A DNA stretch of 32,834 bases from Candidatus Woesearchaeota archaeon (GCA_018221105.1 JAAOYA010000006.1:1-32834); one strand, 5' to 3'. Shown: positions 1-9,380, counted from the first letter of the stretch. Translations and numbers: made by a program. The notes: generated by a model from the letters alone, not told the origin.

Positions 1-336
1 ATTAACATTACAAAAACGCATTTTTTCTTGATAGCTACAATTATGGCTCTTTTGGCGGCTGGAGTTCTAACAATTGCTTATGGTAGCGGTCACACAGCAG
101 ATTATGTAGGTCATACTTTAAACGAGTTACAAGGTGCCGACAGTGATGGTGACGGAGTGATAGACAACATAGAACTCGGTAGAAATAATTGTGCGTGGAC
201 TACAGAATCAAGATGTAATCAATGTGTAAGAGAATATTTTTGTGGCGCTGGAGAATACGTTGCGGGAGTTCGACACGTAAGCTCGGGAGAAACCCACTTA
301 GACTCCGTCCAAGTTTATTGTTGTTCTGTAAAATAG
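1..336 (+). CDS. Small Cys-rich surface protein with a calcium-binding-like motif (5' end probably outside window)
   Basis: The reading frame is open to the left edge of the window, so the true start may lie upstream; TTG at 28 and ATG at 43 are in-window alternatives. The visible N-terminus is a hydrophobic segment (signal peptide or membrane anchor). It is followed by DSDGDGVIDNIE, a thrombospondin type 3/EF-hand-like aspartate-rich loop, seen in extracellular Ca-binding proteins. The C-terminal part has six cysteines, including a terminal Cys-Cys pair three residues before the end; small pilin-like proteins further downstream in the window end in a similar way. A run of seven T follows the stop. 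I do not recognise a named family. A surface location is inferred from the hydrophobic start and the cysteines. Confidence 0.6.
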   Translation: MNITKTHFFLIATIMALLAAGVLTIAYGSGHTADYVGHTLNELQGADSDGDGVIDNIELGRNNCAWTTESRCNQCVREYFCGAGEYVAGVRHVSSGETHLDSVQVYCCSVK

Positions 337-343
337 TTTTTTT
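337..343 (+). terminator. T-run after the first gene
   Basis: Seven T directly follow the stop codon of the first gene, and the TATA box of the next gene starts eight bases later. A short T-run is the usual archaeal intrinsic terminator. No hairpin is visible. Confidence 0.4.
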
Positions 344-350
344 CACAAAC

Positions 351-359
351 CTTTAAATA
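351..359 (+). promoter_or_regulatory. TATA box of the Rpp30 gene (leaderless)
   Basis: CTTTAAATA is centred about 27 nt upstream of the ATG at 382. That puts the expected transcription start at or next to the start codon, and there is no Shine-Dalgarno sequence. Confidence 0.65.
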
Positions 360-381
360 AAAAAATTCTAGTTCTAATAGT

Positions 382-984
382 ATGTTTGAAGACATAGTAC
401 TGCCACAAGACAATGAACAAGAGCTTGCCAGCATGGCAAAAAAACTAGGATATGACAAGTTATGGCTAGCTTATAGCATAAAAGATTATGAGGGAAAAAA
501 AGACACTGCAAAAAAAATCAAAGACTTGAACTGTCAAGCCTGCATTATATGCGAGCAAAAAGACTTGCAAAAAGCACAAAAGCACAAAACTTTGATTATA
601 GTAAAAAATAGTGATAAGAATCGTCAAGTAATAGAAAAGTCAAAAGCAAACTACATAGTGGGAATTGAACAAGTAGAGCGCAATGACGCAATGCACCACC
701 GCCATAGTGGCATCAATCAAGTGCTAGCAAAACTATTAAAACAAAAAAACAAAGGCTTAATCTTTTCACTAGCAGACATTTTTGAAAGTGATAAGCAATC
801 ACAACTCTTGGGTCGGATAAGTCAAAACATCAAATTCGCACGAAAATTTCAGTTCAAAACAAAAATAGCAAGTTTTGCAAGCAACCCTTATTCTATGAGA
901 GCGCCAAAAGATTTGATAAGCCTGTTCATTTCATTAGGTATGTCGCCAGGAGAAGCAAAAAAATCTTTAGAAAACATAAAATAA
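382..984 (+). CDS. rnp3: RNase P protein component 3 (Rpp30 family)
   Basis: This 200-aa protein is the archaeal Rpp30 homologue, a TIM-barrel-like protein subunit of ribonuclease P. In the family it pairs with Pop5 and supports the catalytic RNA that trims the 5' leader of pre-tRNAs. Recognisable family blocks are the HSGINQVLAKLL stretch (about residues 108-119), the following GLIFSLADIF strand, and the C-terminal block with SNPYSMRAPKDLISLF then SLGMSPGEAKKSL. The length is close to the usual 200-240 aa. The start is ATG at 382, placed about 27 nt after a TATA box, so the mRNA is probably leaderless. The 3' end overlaps a convergent minus-strand gene by 18 nt. It is unrelated in function to the surface genes that follow. 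Confidence 0.92.
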   Translation: MFEDIVLPQDNEQELASMAKKLGYDKLWLAYSIKDYEGKKDTAKKIKDLNCQACIICEQKDLQKAQKHKTLIIVKNSDKNRQVIEKSKANYIVGIEQVERNDAMHHRHSGINQVLAKLLKQKNKGLIFSLADIFESDKQSQLLGRISQNIKFARKFQFKTKIASFASNPYSMRAPKDLISLFISLGMSPGEAKKSLENIK

Positions 985-1248
985 TACGACAACCAACAAA
1001 ATCATCAAAGTAGAATACACCATTGCAATGTGCTTATTATTGAACAAAAAATTATCAAACAAACTACTATGATGGTGTACTATAAGATTTTTATTAACAA
1101 TTGATTGTTCCTTAAAGGCTTTCTTGATTATATTATCAACATTTTTAGTATCATGATCTAATGCCAGCATTGCACTGCGAAGTTTTTGTGGACTAAAACC
1201 CTTTTGTAAGCCAGTTCTAGCGTATTCGAGCAAAATTTTACTTGTCAT
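967..1248 (-). CDS. Small membrane protein with an N-terminal helical (UBA-like) module and a C-terminal TM helix
   Basis: A 93-aa protein. Residues about 1-45 follow a pattern I associate with many DPANN membrane proteins: a helix, then KGFSPQKLRSAML, then an Asp-rich turn and a third helix with VDNIIKKAF, resembling a three-helix UBA/CUE-like bundle. The last 20 or so residues are strongly hydrophobic, suggesting a tail-anchored protein with the bundle in the cytoplasm. ATG at 1248 has a TATA-like sequence about 30 nt upstream on the minus strand, so the gene looks leaderless. It is convergent with rnp3 and overlaps its last 18 nt. The function is unknown. It is more convincing than the other minus-strand frames because of the promoter, the domain pattern and the orderly TM segment. 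Confidence 0.72.
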   Translation of the reverse strand: MTSKILLEYARTGLQKGFSPQKLRSAMLALDHDTKNVDNIIKKAFKEQSIVNKNLIVHHHSSLFDNFLFNNKHIAMVYSTLMILLVVVLFYVF

Positions 1249-1273
1249 GAAGTTTTCTATTGAATGGCGCTTG

Positions 1274-1283
1274 CTTAAATACT
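1274..1283 (-). promoter_or_regulatory. TATA box of the minus-strand membrane protein gene
   Basis: Read on the minus strand, AGTATTTAAG lies about 30 nt upstream of the ATG at 1248, which fits a leaderless transcript. It shares a 123-bp divergent intergenic region with the promoter of the gene at 1372. Confidence 0.5.
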
Positions 1284-1317
1284 TTTTGATTAGTTTTAGA
1301 CGGCAAAAAGTGGAAAT

Positions 1318-1326
1318 CTTTAAATA
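1318..1326 (+). promoter_or_regulatory. TATA box of the first large surface-protein gene
   Basis: CTTTAAATA is centred about 50 nt upstream of the ATG at 1372. The predicted start of transcription leaves a leader of about 25 nt, long enough to hold the GAGG at 1361-1364. Confidence 0.6.
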
Positions 1327-1360
1327 CTACAACCATCACAACAAAACACAAGCAACAAAA

Positions 1361-1364
1361 GAGG
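1361..1364 (+). promoter_or_regulatory. Ribosome binding site GAGG before 1372
   Basis: GAGG lies 7 nt before the ATG at 1372, a normal archaeal spacing, and fixes that start. Confidence 0.65.
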
Positions 1365-1371
1365 ATAAACA

Positions 1372-3558
1372 ATGCGCTCACAGACAAAAAAAATAGTAAT
1401 ACTTCTAACAATACTAACACTATTAATTGCTACCAGCGCAACAGCAAAAATCGCGTTTGTGCCATTGCCATTAGAAGAAACTTATGTTATTGGACCGCTA
1501 GAGAACACTGCTGAATACACTGGTGGTGATGAATGTGATAGAAGCGGAGGTTACCGTTTTGACTGTGAGCCAACATGCGATGTACACTTTTTATCAAATA
1601 GGGCGTTACAGTATAAGCCGGTCCACTTAAAAGATGAAATAGGAACAATTCAAAGTGTGAGATTTGCAAGATACGAGTGTACTGCTACATCAACTGATTC
1701 TGATGGATTAGTTTCTTGTTCAACCTATGGTTGGGTAACTAGAACTTTACTCGCAACTAACTACGACCCAGATACCACAATCAGAATGGGAGACACAAGT
1801 GATTCAAACAATGGCATTAATTGTTGGGCTTACAAAGTAGCAGATGTAGACTTAGATAATGATGGTCTTTTAGCATGTACTGCTGAAGAACTAGCAAAGC
1901 CAATAAACGAGCGTGTCACTTGCGATTGTGATGATAGTGATAGCGCAAAAAATAATGTTGAAATATGCGAAGATACTATAGATAATGATTGTGATACTGC
2001 AACAAGCGATAGCCTTGATGATGGACAATGCGTTGCCACTTGTGCTCTAGCAGAAGCCGGAAGTTTTTTTGCAGGGGGCAAAATTTGTGCAGAAGAAGAA
2101 TTATACTCTAACATTTTCAATTATTTTCCGGCAGGAACACAAGGATTATTTAGTACCAAATCATCAGTTGACAGCACAAACGTCAATGTTTTTGATGCTA
2201 TAAGTGACGGTGCTAACTGGCACAAATGCATAGCTAACACTGATAGAACAACAACTTGGGTGCACCAAGATTCAACAACAAGCCCTGGCGGACCTTCAAC
2301 AAACGCCATACCTGATTGTGCAATAAACTGTGATAATGCCTTTTTTATAGGAAGTTCTCAAAACAATCAAGGAAGTCTAGGAGGCGGACAAACACCCACA
2401 AGCATACAAGTGGTCAGTTCTAACTCATTGTTAGATAATATTTTAACAACAGAACAAGCCACAGAACCTGTCGACCCAACACTTGATGATAATCAAACAG
2501 ATACAGGCCAAGAAAGCGAAACAAACCCACGACAACTTGATGAAATATTGCCTGATGCTTCAACAGACTTTAACGATGTGAAAAATCGCTTTAATTGTTA
2601 CTATGAAGATGGCATAGAAAATAATGTTATAACACCAAAAGGAGTGATAGCAGAATGTTGCGGTGACAGTTTTGATGATTGCACCCAATCGAACACTCAA
2701 TACACACAATTAAACCCTAACACTAAAATACGCCGCTCAGGAATGACACCACAAATACTACAAGATTATTATGGTGGAGCAACAGAGAATGCAGTACTGC
2801 AATTATTATTTAATAGTGATTATACTTCTGGACCGTACGCTTTTAGCATTCCACATTATTGGGAAGGTGTTAACTACCAAAATGCTAATAGTATTCCATC
2901 ACTAAGAATCACTAACTGGCAAGACTATCAAAACCTAGAATTTGATATTTTCTTGCTAACAAGCAATGAATTAAAATTGATGATTTACAAAGATGATGGC
3001 ACACATGACTTTTTGGATGATATTAACTCTTATGTTCAAGGAGGAGACACTAACCCAAACATTGTGTTTAATGATAAACTAATAGCTTATTCGACAAACG
3101 GTAATGAACTTGGACGATGGCATCATATTAAAATACCTTTAAGTTTGATAGACACTGCAGAACCAATAGCTTTTTTATCATTGAGCGTGGATAACAATGT
3201 TCTGCGATCAAATGTTGAACAAACCTTTGGCAATGATAGACCATTTCAGTCAGAAACAGGAGTTAATATAATAAATGTGATAGGCCTTGACAGACTAATA
3301 CTAACAAATGTTGACACGCAAATTTGTGCAGGAGATACTAATCTTAACTGGATTACAAATGATTTAGACCAGGACGCTTGGGCCTGCAACGGCGTAACAA
3401 GTTTTGGTCACACAGGACTAACAGGACAAGACGCTTGCTGTGGTGATGATGGAGATTTCAATACCAAAGAGTATTCTTCAGGCGGAGATTATGGCGGTTG
3501 TTGGAATAACAACTATGTAGCTGAAGATACAATAATTCCAATAATACTAAGACAATGA
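1372..3558 (+). CDS. Large secreted protein with MopE-type metal-binding motif and a beta-sandwich-like domain
   Basis: A 728-aa exported protein. Residues 1-25 form a Sec signal peptide (KK, a long hydrophobic core, then ATSATA). Around residues 157-208 is a putative metal-binding motif of the MopE type (DLDNDG, CDCDDSDS, then CEDTIDNDCD), known from secreted Ca/Cu-binding proteins. A Thr/Gln/Asp-rich linker follows around 350-400. A segment around 480-640 alternates short beta-like strands and aromatic residues like a carbohydrate-binding beta-sandwich; this is only a resemblance. Cys-Cys-Gly-Asp motifs occur twice, the second close to the C-terminus. There is no C-terminal membrane helix, so it is secreted or held by partners. 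The stop overlaps the next start as ATGA (3555-3558), implying coupled translation. Not a named family; adhesin-like by composition. Confidence 0.85.
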   Translation: MRSQTKKIVILLTILTLLIATSATAKIAFVPLPLEETYVIGPLENTAEYTGGDECDRSGGYRFDCEPTCDVHFLSNRALQYKPVHLKDEIGTIQSVRFARYECTATSTDSDGLVSCSTYGWVTRTLLATNYDPDTTIRMGDTSDSNNGINCWAYKVADVDLDNDGLLACTAEELAKPINERVTCDCDDSDSAKNNVEICEDTIDNDCDTATSDSLDDGQCVATCALAEAGSFFAGGKICAEEELYSNIFNYFPAGTQGLFSTKSSVDSTNVNVFDAISDGANWHKCIANTDRTTTWVHQDSTTSPGGPSTNAIPDCAINCDNAFFIGSSQNNQGSLGGGQTPTSIQVVSSNSLLDNILTTEQATEPVDPTLDDNQTDTGQESETNPRQLDEILPDASTDFNDVKNRFNCYYEDGIENNVITPKGVIAECCGDSFDDCTQSNTQYTQLNPNTKIRRSGMTPQILQDYYGGATENAVLQLLFNSDYTSGPYAFSIPHYWEGVNYQNANSIPSLRITNWQDYQNLEFDIFLLTSNELKLMIYKDDGTHDFLDDINSYVQGGDTNPNIVFNDKLIAYSTNGNELGRWHHIKIPLSLIDTAEPIAFLSLSVDNNVLRSNVEQTFGNDRPFQSETGVNIINVIGLDRLILTNVDTQICAGDTNLNWITNDLDQDAWACNGVTSFGHTGLTGQDACCGDDGDFNTKEYSSGGDYGGCWNNNYVAEDTIIPIILRQ

Positions 3559-6257
3559 ACAAAAAAATAATATTAAAACTGGTAACAAGTTCACTATTAG
3601 TTTTACTACTAATGATTATACTATCAAGTTTTGTAACAGCTGCGGGCGGGTGTGCAGATTTTAATAATAATGGTGAAGTAGACGTTGAGCGATTATTCGA
3701 TACTTACCCGCGATGTTATAATGGGTGGGGTGATGAGCGCAATAAATGGTTAAATTGTGGCAGTGAAGATACTGTAGCTTTTTGCAATACTCAATGTGTT
3801 GGCATGGGCTACGATGGCGCTAGAGCAATGGACTGTATTCAAGGATCTGACAGCCCTTGGGGTTGTTCATTAGACCCTTATATTTCATACTTGCAATGTA
3901 CTTGTTATGATGACAGATATTCAGACCTTTGGTATTTAGAAAGGTATTATGGTAGAACAGGAATAACTTATTCAAGCGGCTATAATAGGTATGACTTGAA
4001 CAACGATGGTTCAATCAATGTAAATGATAGAACAGAAGTTTTCAACGTGCAAAGAACTACTTATCCTTCAAGCGAGCCAGAAATATGTGACGGTCTAGAT
4101 AATGATTGTGATCGTACAGTTGACGAAACCTGTGATGATGATAATGATAATTACTGTGATGATTTAATAACCTATGATGGTGATGCTGCAACTTGTACTA
4201 GAGGACAAAACGATTGTAATGATCAAGACCGATTAATTCCAAGCGGTGAAAGTTGTATGGACTTCATAGACAATGACTGTGACGGCCTAATTGACTTTCA
4301 AGACCTTGATTGTCACGTTGACCTTGATAACGATGGTTTTAACGCAACAATTGATTGTGATGATAGTAATATAAACATTAACCCTGCAGTTCGCGAACTA
4401 CAAGGCAACGGTATTGATGATAATTGTAATGGTGATATTGACGAAGACCCTAATAGATTACTAGATTGTTCTTTTACCCAAAATAATATTCTTTGCCAAG
4501 CAGATGAACTGTGCGTATTGAAATTATCAGATACTTTTAATGCTCAAGCTTCAACATGTCAAAGCAATTACCCGAACAGTTTATGTTGTAAAGCTGATGG
4601 TGTAACATTAAATGTTACAGACTTAAATCCTTTCATAAGATTATCAAGTGCTACAAATGCCCACTTGCAAGCAGGAGATTATCCAAACCAAGCAGAACAC
4701 TACCCAGTGCCAATAGGTCTTAGTGCTGGAGCCGAAAATCCAGTAGTTTGTCGCACAACAAGAGACGCTTGCACACCACAAGAAGAACATATGCTATCAA
4801 TAAATGATGAAACAAATGCTCACGGAGCAATTGGAGATGATTATGATGTGAAAGTCTGCTGTAAGTTTGGAACACGCACTAACCTATTGTATTATGGTGG
4901 AGGATTTTTGAGTTGCAACCAAGAAGACACATTAGAAAGCATTCGTGACGAGTTCGAAGCTAATGGCTTAGCACGTGGCGATGTTGATAATAGAAACACT
5001 TGTGATGCTGTAGGAACACACTTTTGTGATGGTAACCAGTGGAGCCAAGAAGGAGTACAAGACACAATAGAAGACATTTATTATCCTGCAATGAACAGAA
5101 CAGAGACCAAAACATGGAGAGGTTCTTCAGGTGGCGAAGGTTGTTGCCCAGAAAGCTTTTGCTGGTACGGATTAGGACAGAATTGTCAGTACAGCCAACA
5201 AAAAGATCCATTAGAAGCAGCTTACAATAATGGCAGTACAACAGTGCGTTGTATTAGTGGAGAGTGGGAAGAAGCCATTGAGCGAACAACACCTGACGGT
5301 TCAACAGGATATTGTCCTAGAACAACTGATTGTTTAATTAATCCAAACGGTGATTATGAACAAAATTATATTTTAGAAAATGGCAGTCAAGCACAATGCT
5401 TAGAAAACGGCCAAAGCTATGAAAACAGTTATTGTAATGCTGGTGTGTGGACTGACATGAGCACTTTAGTGGCGATAGAATTGCTTGAAACAATAAACGA
5501 CGCGAGCACTGATTTCACATTATACTGTGATACTTATGACGAAGTTGCCAACCAGCGCAACTATCAAGTTGCAGGCGCTGGAGTGCCTGATGATTATTTT
5601 GCTACAGGACAAAAAGTTTGTACAATAGTATTTGATGACGGACGCGTTGGTTTAGGCTTTTACGCAGAAGATCTTTCATCAGCAATAGTAATAGCGACAA
5701 ATCAGAACACTTCAATCAATCCTATTGGTTTTGGCTATCCTTTTGAAAACGTTTGCTTTGCAAGATTGATGACTCCTGGTATTACTGGTTTTAGAATTTG
5801 CACTGATTACAATGATGGCGGTTTATTAGATATTAACAAAGTATTGTATTATGATTCAGCAACAAAAATCTTTATGGTGGCAAACAGTGATGTTGGACTT
5901 GCAGATTCAACAGCTGTAGGAACACTACTTGACTTGTTTACTAATCCAATACTTTACTTTTACAATAAAGCAGAATTTGCATTGACAGGTATTGATTACC
6001 CTGCAGAAATGCCAGAAGACTTTGACAAGTTTTACATCAATAAAAAAGACACTAAAAGAATTGTAGGGCATTCTACGACTGGTGGTCAAATAAATGTTAC
6101 TTATTATGGTTTTAACACAGGAATTTGTGAATTGCTCGCAAACAAAGAAGCAATAACCTGTGATGATACTACAACAAGCAGTATCACAACAATAACTGAT
6201 GATGGAACATCAATCAATAATTGGCCATTACTAACTACTAATTTACGAATAAAATAA
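3555..6257 (+). CDS. Large secreted Cys-rich protein with dockerin-like and MopE-type metal-binding repeats
   Basis: A 900-aa protein with a long Sec signal peptide (residues 1-30, cleavage near VTAA-GG). Two dockerin-like Asp/Asn loops occur, at about 34-45 and 147-158 (DLNNDGSINVNDR). Residues about 175-300 carry three to four MopE-type metal-binding units (EICDGLDNDCDR, DFIDNDCDG, CDDSN then GIDDNCNGDID). Then come two modules ending in Cys-Cys (about 304-345 and 395-435) with a recurring N-A-H/Q element. The C-terminal 400 residues have many further cysteines and no clear TM helix. The start is ATG in an ATGA overlap with the upstream gene and has no ribosome binding site, so translation is probably coupled. 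Extracellular, disulfide-rich, Ca-dependent adhesion is an inference; I know no characterised homologue. Confidence 0.85.
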   Translation: MNKKIILKLVTSSLLVLLLMIILSSFVTAAGGCADFNNNGEVDVERLFDTYPRCYNGWGDERNKWLNCGSEDTVAFCNTQCVGMGYDGARAMDCIQGSDSPWGCSLDPYISYLQCTCYDDRYSDLWYLERYYGRTGITYSSGYNRYDLNNDGSINVNDRTEVFNVQRTTYPSSEPEICDGLDNDCDRTVDETCDDDNDNYCDDLITYDGDAATCTRGQNDCNDQDRLIPSGESCMDFIDNDCDGLIDFQDLDCHVDLDNDGFNATIDCDDSNININPAVRELQGNGIDDNCNGDIDEDPNRLLDCSFTQNNILCQADELCVLKLSDTFNAQASTCQSNYPNSLCCKADGVTLNVTDLNPFIRLSSATNAHLQAGDYPNQAEHYPVPIGLSAGAENPVVCRTTRDACTPQEEHMLSINDETNAHGAIGDDYDVKVCCKFGTRTNLLYYGGGFLSCNQEDTLESIRDEFEANGLARGDVDNRNTCDAVGTHFCDGNQWSQEGVQDTIEDIYYPAMNRTETKTWRGSSGGEGCCPESFCWYGLGQNCQYSQQKDPLEAAYNNGSTTVRCISGEWEEAIERTTPDGSTGYCPRTTDCLINPNGDYEQNYILENGSQAQCLENGQSYENSYCNAGVWTDMSTLVAIELLETINDASTDFTLYCDTYDEVANQRNYQVAGAGVPDDYFATGQKVCTIVFDDGRVGLGFYAEDLSSAIVIATNQNTSINPIGFGYPFENVCFARLMTPGITGFRICTDYNDGGLLDINKVLYYDSATKIFMVANSDVGLADSTAVGTLLDLFTNPILYFYNKAEFALTGIDYPAEMPEDFDKFYINKKDTKRIVGHSTTGGQINVTYYGFNTGICELLANKEAITCDDTTTSSITTITDDGTSINNWPLLTTNLRIK

Positions 6258-6273
6258 ATCTTAGTACTATGAA

Positions 6274-9200
6274 ATGTTATATGATAAAAGGTCACAACTC
6301 ACAGCATTTGTTCTTATAGGAATAGTTCTAGTGATAGTGTTCGGATTCTTGTTTTTTACTGCTACGATAGTATCAAAAAATCGTGTACAACGACAAGTTG
6401 ACAAAGCATTCGAAGACCTAATACAAACAACAGCACTAAAAGAATACATAACACAATGTGTTGAACAAACAAGCGCTGAAGCAATAACACTTATTGGATT
6501 GCAAGGCGGAAAACTATACGTTCATCAAGGAGGATTAATGAATCAAGGGTTTAAAGGTTATGATTACATACCATTTAATTACAATAATAAAACATACAAT
6601 GTCAGTTATGCAATAAAAAATCCTGCAACTTATGATAATATAACTACTTATAAAGTTCCAGAATATCCGTTACCACAAACAAACCTTTCAAATATTTTAA
6701 GAAAAAGACCTTGGGCAGTAGTTGATGGTTTATACCAACAAGCATTAGGATGGCAGGGATTACCGGACTTGTGCGATGATCAAGGACCGAACAAGTATTT
6801 AGCAACACTTCGCTACCCGGGATGCGATCACGAACTGTATAATAATCAAAGCACAGTACAACAACAACTAGCGTATTACATTGCCAATAGAACACAATAC
6901 TGTGTAGACTTTGACAGTATTAGCACTATAAAATCAACTTATAATATTACAGAAGGCAATGCCAGCGCGCAAGTAACACTTGGTGATGAAGACATAATTG
7001 TAAAACTAGTTTTTCCAATACACTTTGAAAAAAAAGGTTATAAACCAGTCATTAGACTGGCAGAATTCTCAACAGTTATTGATGCACGACTAAAAAAAGT
7101 GTATTCTTACGCTTACTACTTATCAAAAAAAGACATGCGAGATATAGAATTTAATACTAACACAGAGTACGAAGATGTTAATCTTGGCTGGGACGGTCAA
7201 ATGATAGTTAGGCGTTACAACAAACCATGCACTAATTGTGTTCCAGAACACTACAGGCACGCTGACATAATACAAATAATTGACAACGCGTCAAACATTA
7301 ACGGTCAAAAACTAGTATTTCAAGCAGCACTAGAAAACCGTTACCCAGCACTTGATTATATTCACACATTAGGATTTTATGATATTATAGCAATGGAAAA
7401 TGATACATTACACTTAGAACCATATGGTATTGATCCTGATGAAGATAACATAACATATAATTATTCTGGGTGGAAAGAAACCTGGAATGATGTTTTTGAT
7501 AAATTATGTTGTGATAGTGTTGATTGCACTAGTGACCCGGGAGCTTGCACGCTCACAAATAGTTTAGTAAGACCTTATAATTGGACTGGTTCACAACAAT
7601 ACCAAAATACTCAACAAAACGCGACATACACTATAACAAAAAATGATTTAGGATTACATTATACAAAAGTATTAGTTTGTGATGATAGTGGATTGTGTGA
7701 TTGGCAAGATGTTAGCATACTAGTTTTTGATGTTCCAAGTGCTTTTTTGAACGGCTCAAACCCTTACCCTGACATTCCGTCAACTAAAGGTAGTGTTGAA
7801 GATTTTTACTTGCTTGACGCTACTCAAAGTTTTGCGTATATTTCACAAGTTATAAGTTATCTTTACTGTGATAATGACGGTCCGTCACCTCCACTTAGTA
7901 ATTGTTTAGAACACCCGATTGCAACTTATCAACTTCCGCCACAGCCTGATATTGAAAGAATAAAAACACAGCAAGGATTTTTATCAACACAACCTGACAG
8001 CGGACATGAATTAAGTGTTGGTTACAGGACAGGTTTTGTCACAAGCACCGCAACTCTTATAGTGGAAGTTGAACAATGTTTACCTCATCGCAATCCTACA
8101 AGAGCGCCATATCCTTATAATACAAGTGACGGGTTTCAAGCAGATCATAATTGTTGCGCTGACGATTACACTTATGAAAGTGTTGACACTAACTGTTATA
8201 ATTATACAGTTTACGGTGGCAACATGAGTTTTGATGAAAACAAATTTCGAAGTACCGGTTTAGCACCAAACCCTTACAATTTAATTTATACTAATATGCC
8301 GCTCGCAAATATTGAAGATGCAAAAAATGATATTTATAGGAGATACTTTGAGCGTGATTGTTCAGGACAACGCGGTAACGTGTGCGATGGTAATGCAATT
8401 GACACACGAGAAAACATTGAAGATTGTGATGATTTAGAATTGCCAGGGCAAACAAGGCGATGTGCTGGGCCACCAACAAATTATTTATTGGCAAATAGTG
8501 CTACAACAAATTCAGCATTACAATGTACTTATTATACTGGTCAAACTTTTGAAAGTTTATACCAATCAGAATCAACAGTTTGTAATGAAAACTGGGAGTG
8601 CTCAGCAAGTACATATAATGATGGCGGTGTATATGCTGCGCAAGCTACTTGTAGCGGAACAAATAGTGGTTGTACTACTCCAGCGAACAGTCAATGCGCA
8701 GATAGTGACGTGTTAGATGGCAATGGTCAAGGAATTGCTTGTGGTGCTAGTTGTGATGGTCCTGAAGATTATTATCGCGTTGGAACAACTTGCAATTATG
8801 GGTGTACTAGCAATTGCAATTATAGAACTACTTCAACAGTTTGCCAAAACTCTCAAAACTATTGTTTAAGCGGAAATTATTGTTATTATGATGTTCAATG
8901 TCCTCCTGCAAGTGGCGGGGCAGTACAAACAGGCGAGTATTGTCCAAGCCCAGGAACTTTTAACGCTGCAAGCCAAACATGTTATTATGGAACTCAAAAC
9001 TGTAACAGTGCAGGAAATTGCATTTTAAACACCCAAGTATGCAATACTGTTGCAACAAACATAACAAACACTTGTTATCACCTGCCAGTTGGCGTGAGCA
9101 ATGTATGCGATGGAGCGAGCGGTTGCACTGTCATAACAAGCACTATGCCAACATCGTGTTCTCTTGGTAGTAGAGTATATTCTGGTGCTAGCAGTGACGG

Positions 9201-9294
9201 GTTTGAGTGCAACACTAACGGTTGGAGTTGCGCTAGAGTGCCATCAAGCTATGTGAGTTGTTATGACACAAGCCTTGGAGGTCCTTGCACATGA
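6274..9294 (+). CDS. Giant pilin-like N-terminus protein with Ig-like and Cys-rich C-terminal regions
   Basis: A 1006-aa protein. The N-terminus (MLYDKRSQ, then a 20-residue hydrophobic helix) looks like an archaeal class III prepilin signal. It is followed by the segment around residues 50-75 (ITQCVEQTSAEAITLIGLQGG) that I recognise from a widespread DPANN membrane-protein family. Residues about 380-490 resemble Ig/PKD-like domains with the GIDPDEDNITYNYSGW pattern. Residues about 590-1006 are very Cys-rich with frequent Cys every 8-12 residues. It starts 16 nt after the previous stop. ATG at 6274 was chosen because the charged-then-hydrophobic signal begins there; no ribosome binding site is visible. 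The topology should be a short cytoplasmic N-terminus, one helix and a large outside domain. It overlaps a frame opening at 9291 that is not used. Confidence 0.85.
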   Translation: MLYDKRSQLTAFVLIGIVLVIVFGFLFFTATIVSKNRVQRQVDKAFEDLIQTTALKEYITQCVEQTSAEAITLIGLQGGKLYVHQGGLMNQGFKGYDYIPFNYNNKTYNVSYAIKNPATYDNITTYKVPEYPLPQTNLSNILRKRPWAVVDGLYQQALGWQGLPDLCDDQGPNKYLATLRYPGCDHELYNNQSTVQQQLAYYIANRTQYCVDFDSISTIKSTYNITEGNASAQVTLGDEDIIVKLVFPIHFEKKGYKPVIRLAEFSTVIDARLKKVYSYAYYLSKKDMRDIEFNTNTEYEDVNLGWDGQMIVRRYNKPCTNCVPEHYRHADIIQIIDNASNINGQKLVFQAALENRYPALDYIHTLGFYDIIAMENDTLHLEPYGIDPDEDNITYNYSGWKETWNDVFDKLCCDSVDCTSDPGACTLTNSLVRPYNWTGSQQYQNTQQNATYTITKNDLGLHYTKVLVCDDSGLCDWQDVSILVFDVPSAFLNGSNPYPDIPSTKGSVEDFYLLDATQSFAYISQVISYLYCDNDGPSPPLSNCLEHPIATYQLPPQPDIERIKTQQGFLSTQPDSGHELSVGYRTGFVTSTATLIVEVEQCLPHRNPTRAPYPYNTSDGFQADHNCCADDYTYESVDTNCYNYTVYGGNMSFDENKFRSTGLAPNPYNLIYTNMPLANIEDAKNDIYRRYFERDCSGQRGNVCDGNAIDTRENIEDCDDLELPGQTRRCAGPPTNYLLANSATTNSALQCTYYTGQTFESLYQSESTVCNENWECSASTYNDGGVYAAQATCSGTNSGCTTPANSQCADSDVLDGNGQGIACGASCDGPEDYYRVGTTCNYGCTSNCNYRTTSTVCQNSQNYCLSGNYCYYDVQCPPASGGAVQTGEYCPSPGTFNAASQTCYYGTQNCNSAGNCILNTQVCNTVATNITNTCYHLPVGVSNVCDGASGCTVITSTMPTSCSLGSRVYSGASSDGFECNTNGWSCARVPSSYVSCYDTSLGGPCT

Positions 9295-9344
9295 CATTCG
9301 ACGATAAATTAGAAAGTTTTTTAAAGGTGTACAGTCCAAAAAAT

Positions 9345-9354
9345 CTTATTATAA
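9345..9354 (+). promoter_or_regulatory. TATA box upstream of the 1987-aa protein gene
   Basis: CTTATTATAA lies about 31 nt before the ATG at 9381, just after the end of the preceding gene. It suggests a new transcript start with a very short leader. Confidence 0.5.
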
Positions 9355-9371
9355 AGACTAAACACTGCACT

Positions 9372-9375
9372 GGTG
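9372..9375 (+). promoter_or_regulatory. Ribosome binding site GGTG deciding the start at 9381
   Basis: GGTG lies 5 nt before the ATG at 9381. The same frame is open from 9285, but the 32 residues added by the upstream TTG/ATG are polar and would bury the signal peptide. The ribosome binding site and signal peptide both point to 9381. Confidence 0.55.
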
Positions 9376-9380
9376 CAACA

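Noticed and set aside
1238-1420. Minus-strand 60-aa hydrophobic frame
   Set aside because: It covers the divergent promoter region and the start of a real gene, contains both TATA boxes, and has no signal of its own.
8462-8716. Plus-strand 84-aa frame inside the 1006-aa protein
   Set aside because: It is an out-of-frame shadow of Cys-rich coding sequence, with no ribosome binding site and no domain features.
9285-9380. Upstream extension of the giant adhesin to TTG 9285 or ATG 9291
   Set aside because: The extra residues are polar and would place the signal peptide 30 residues inside; GGTG and a TATA box support 9381.
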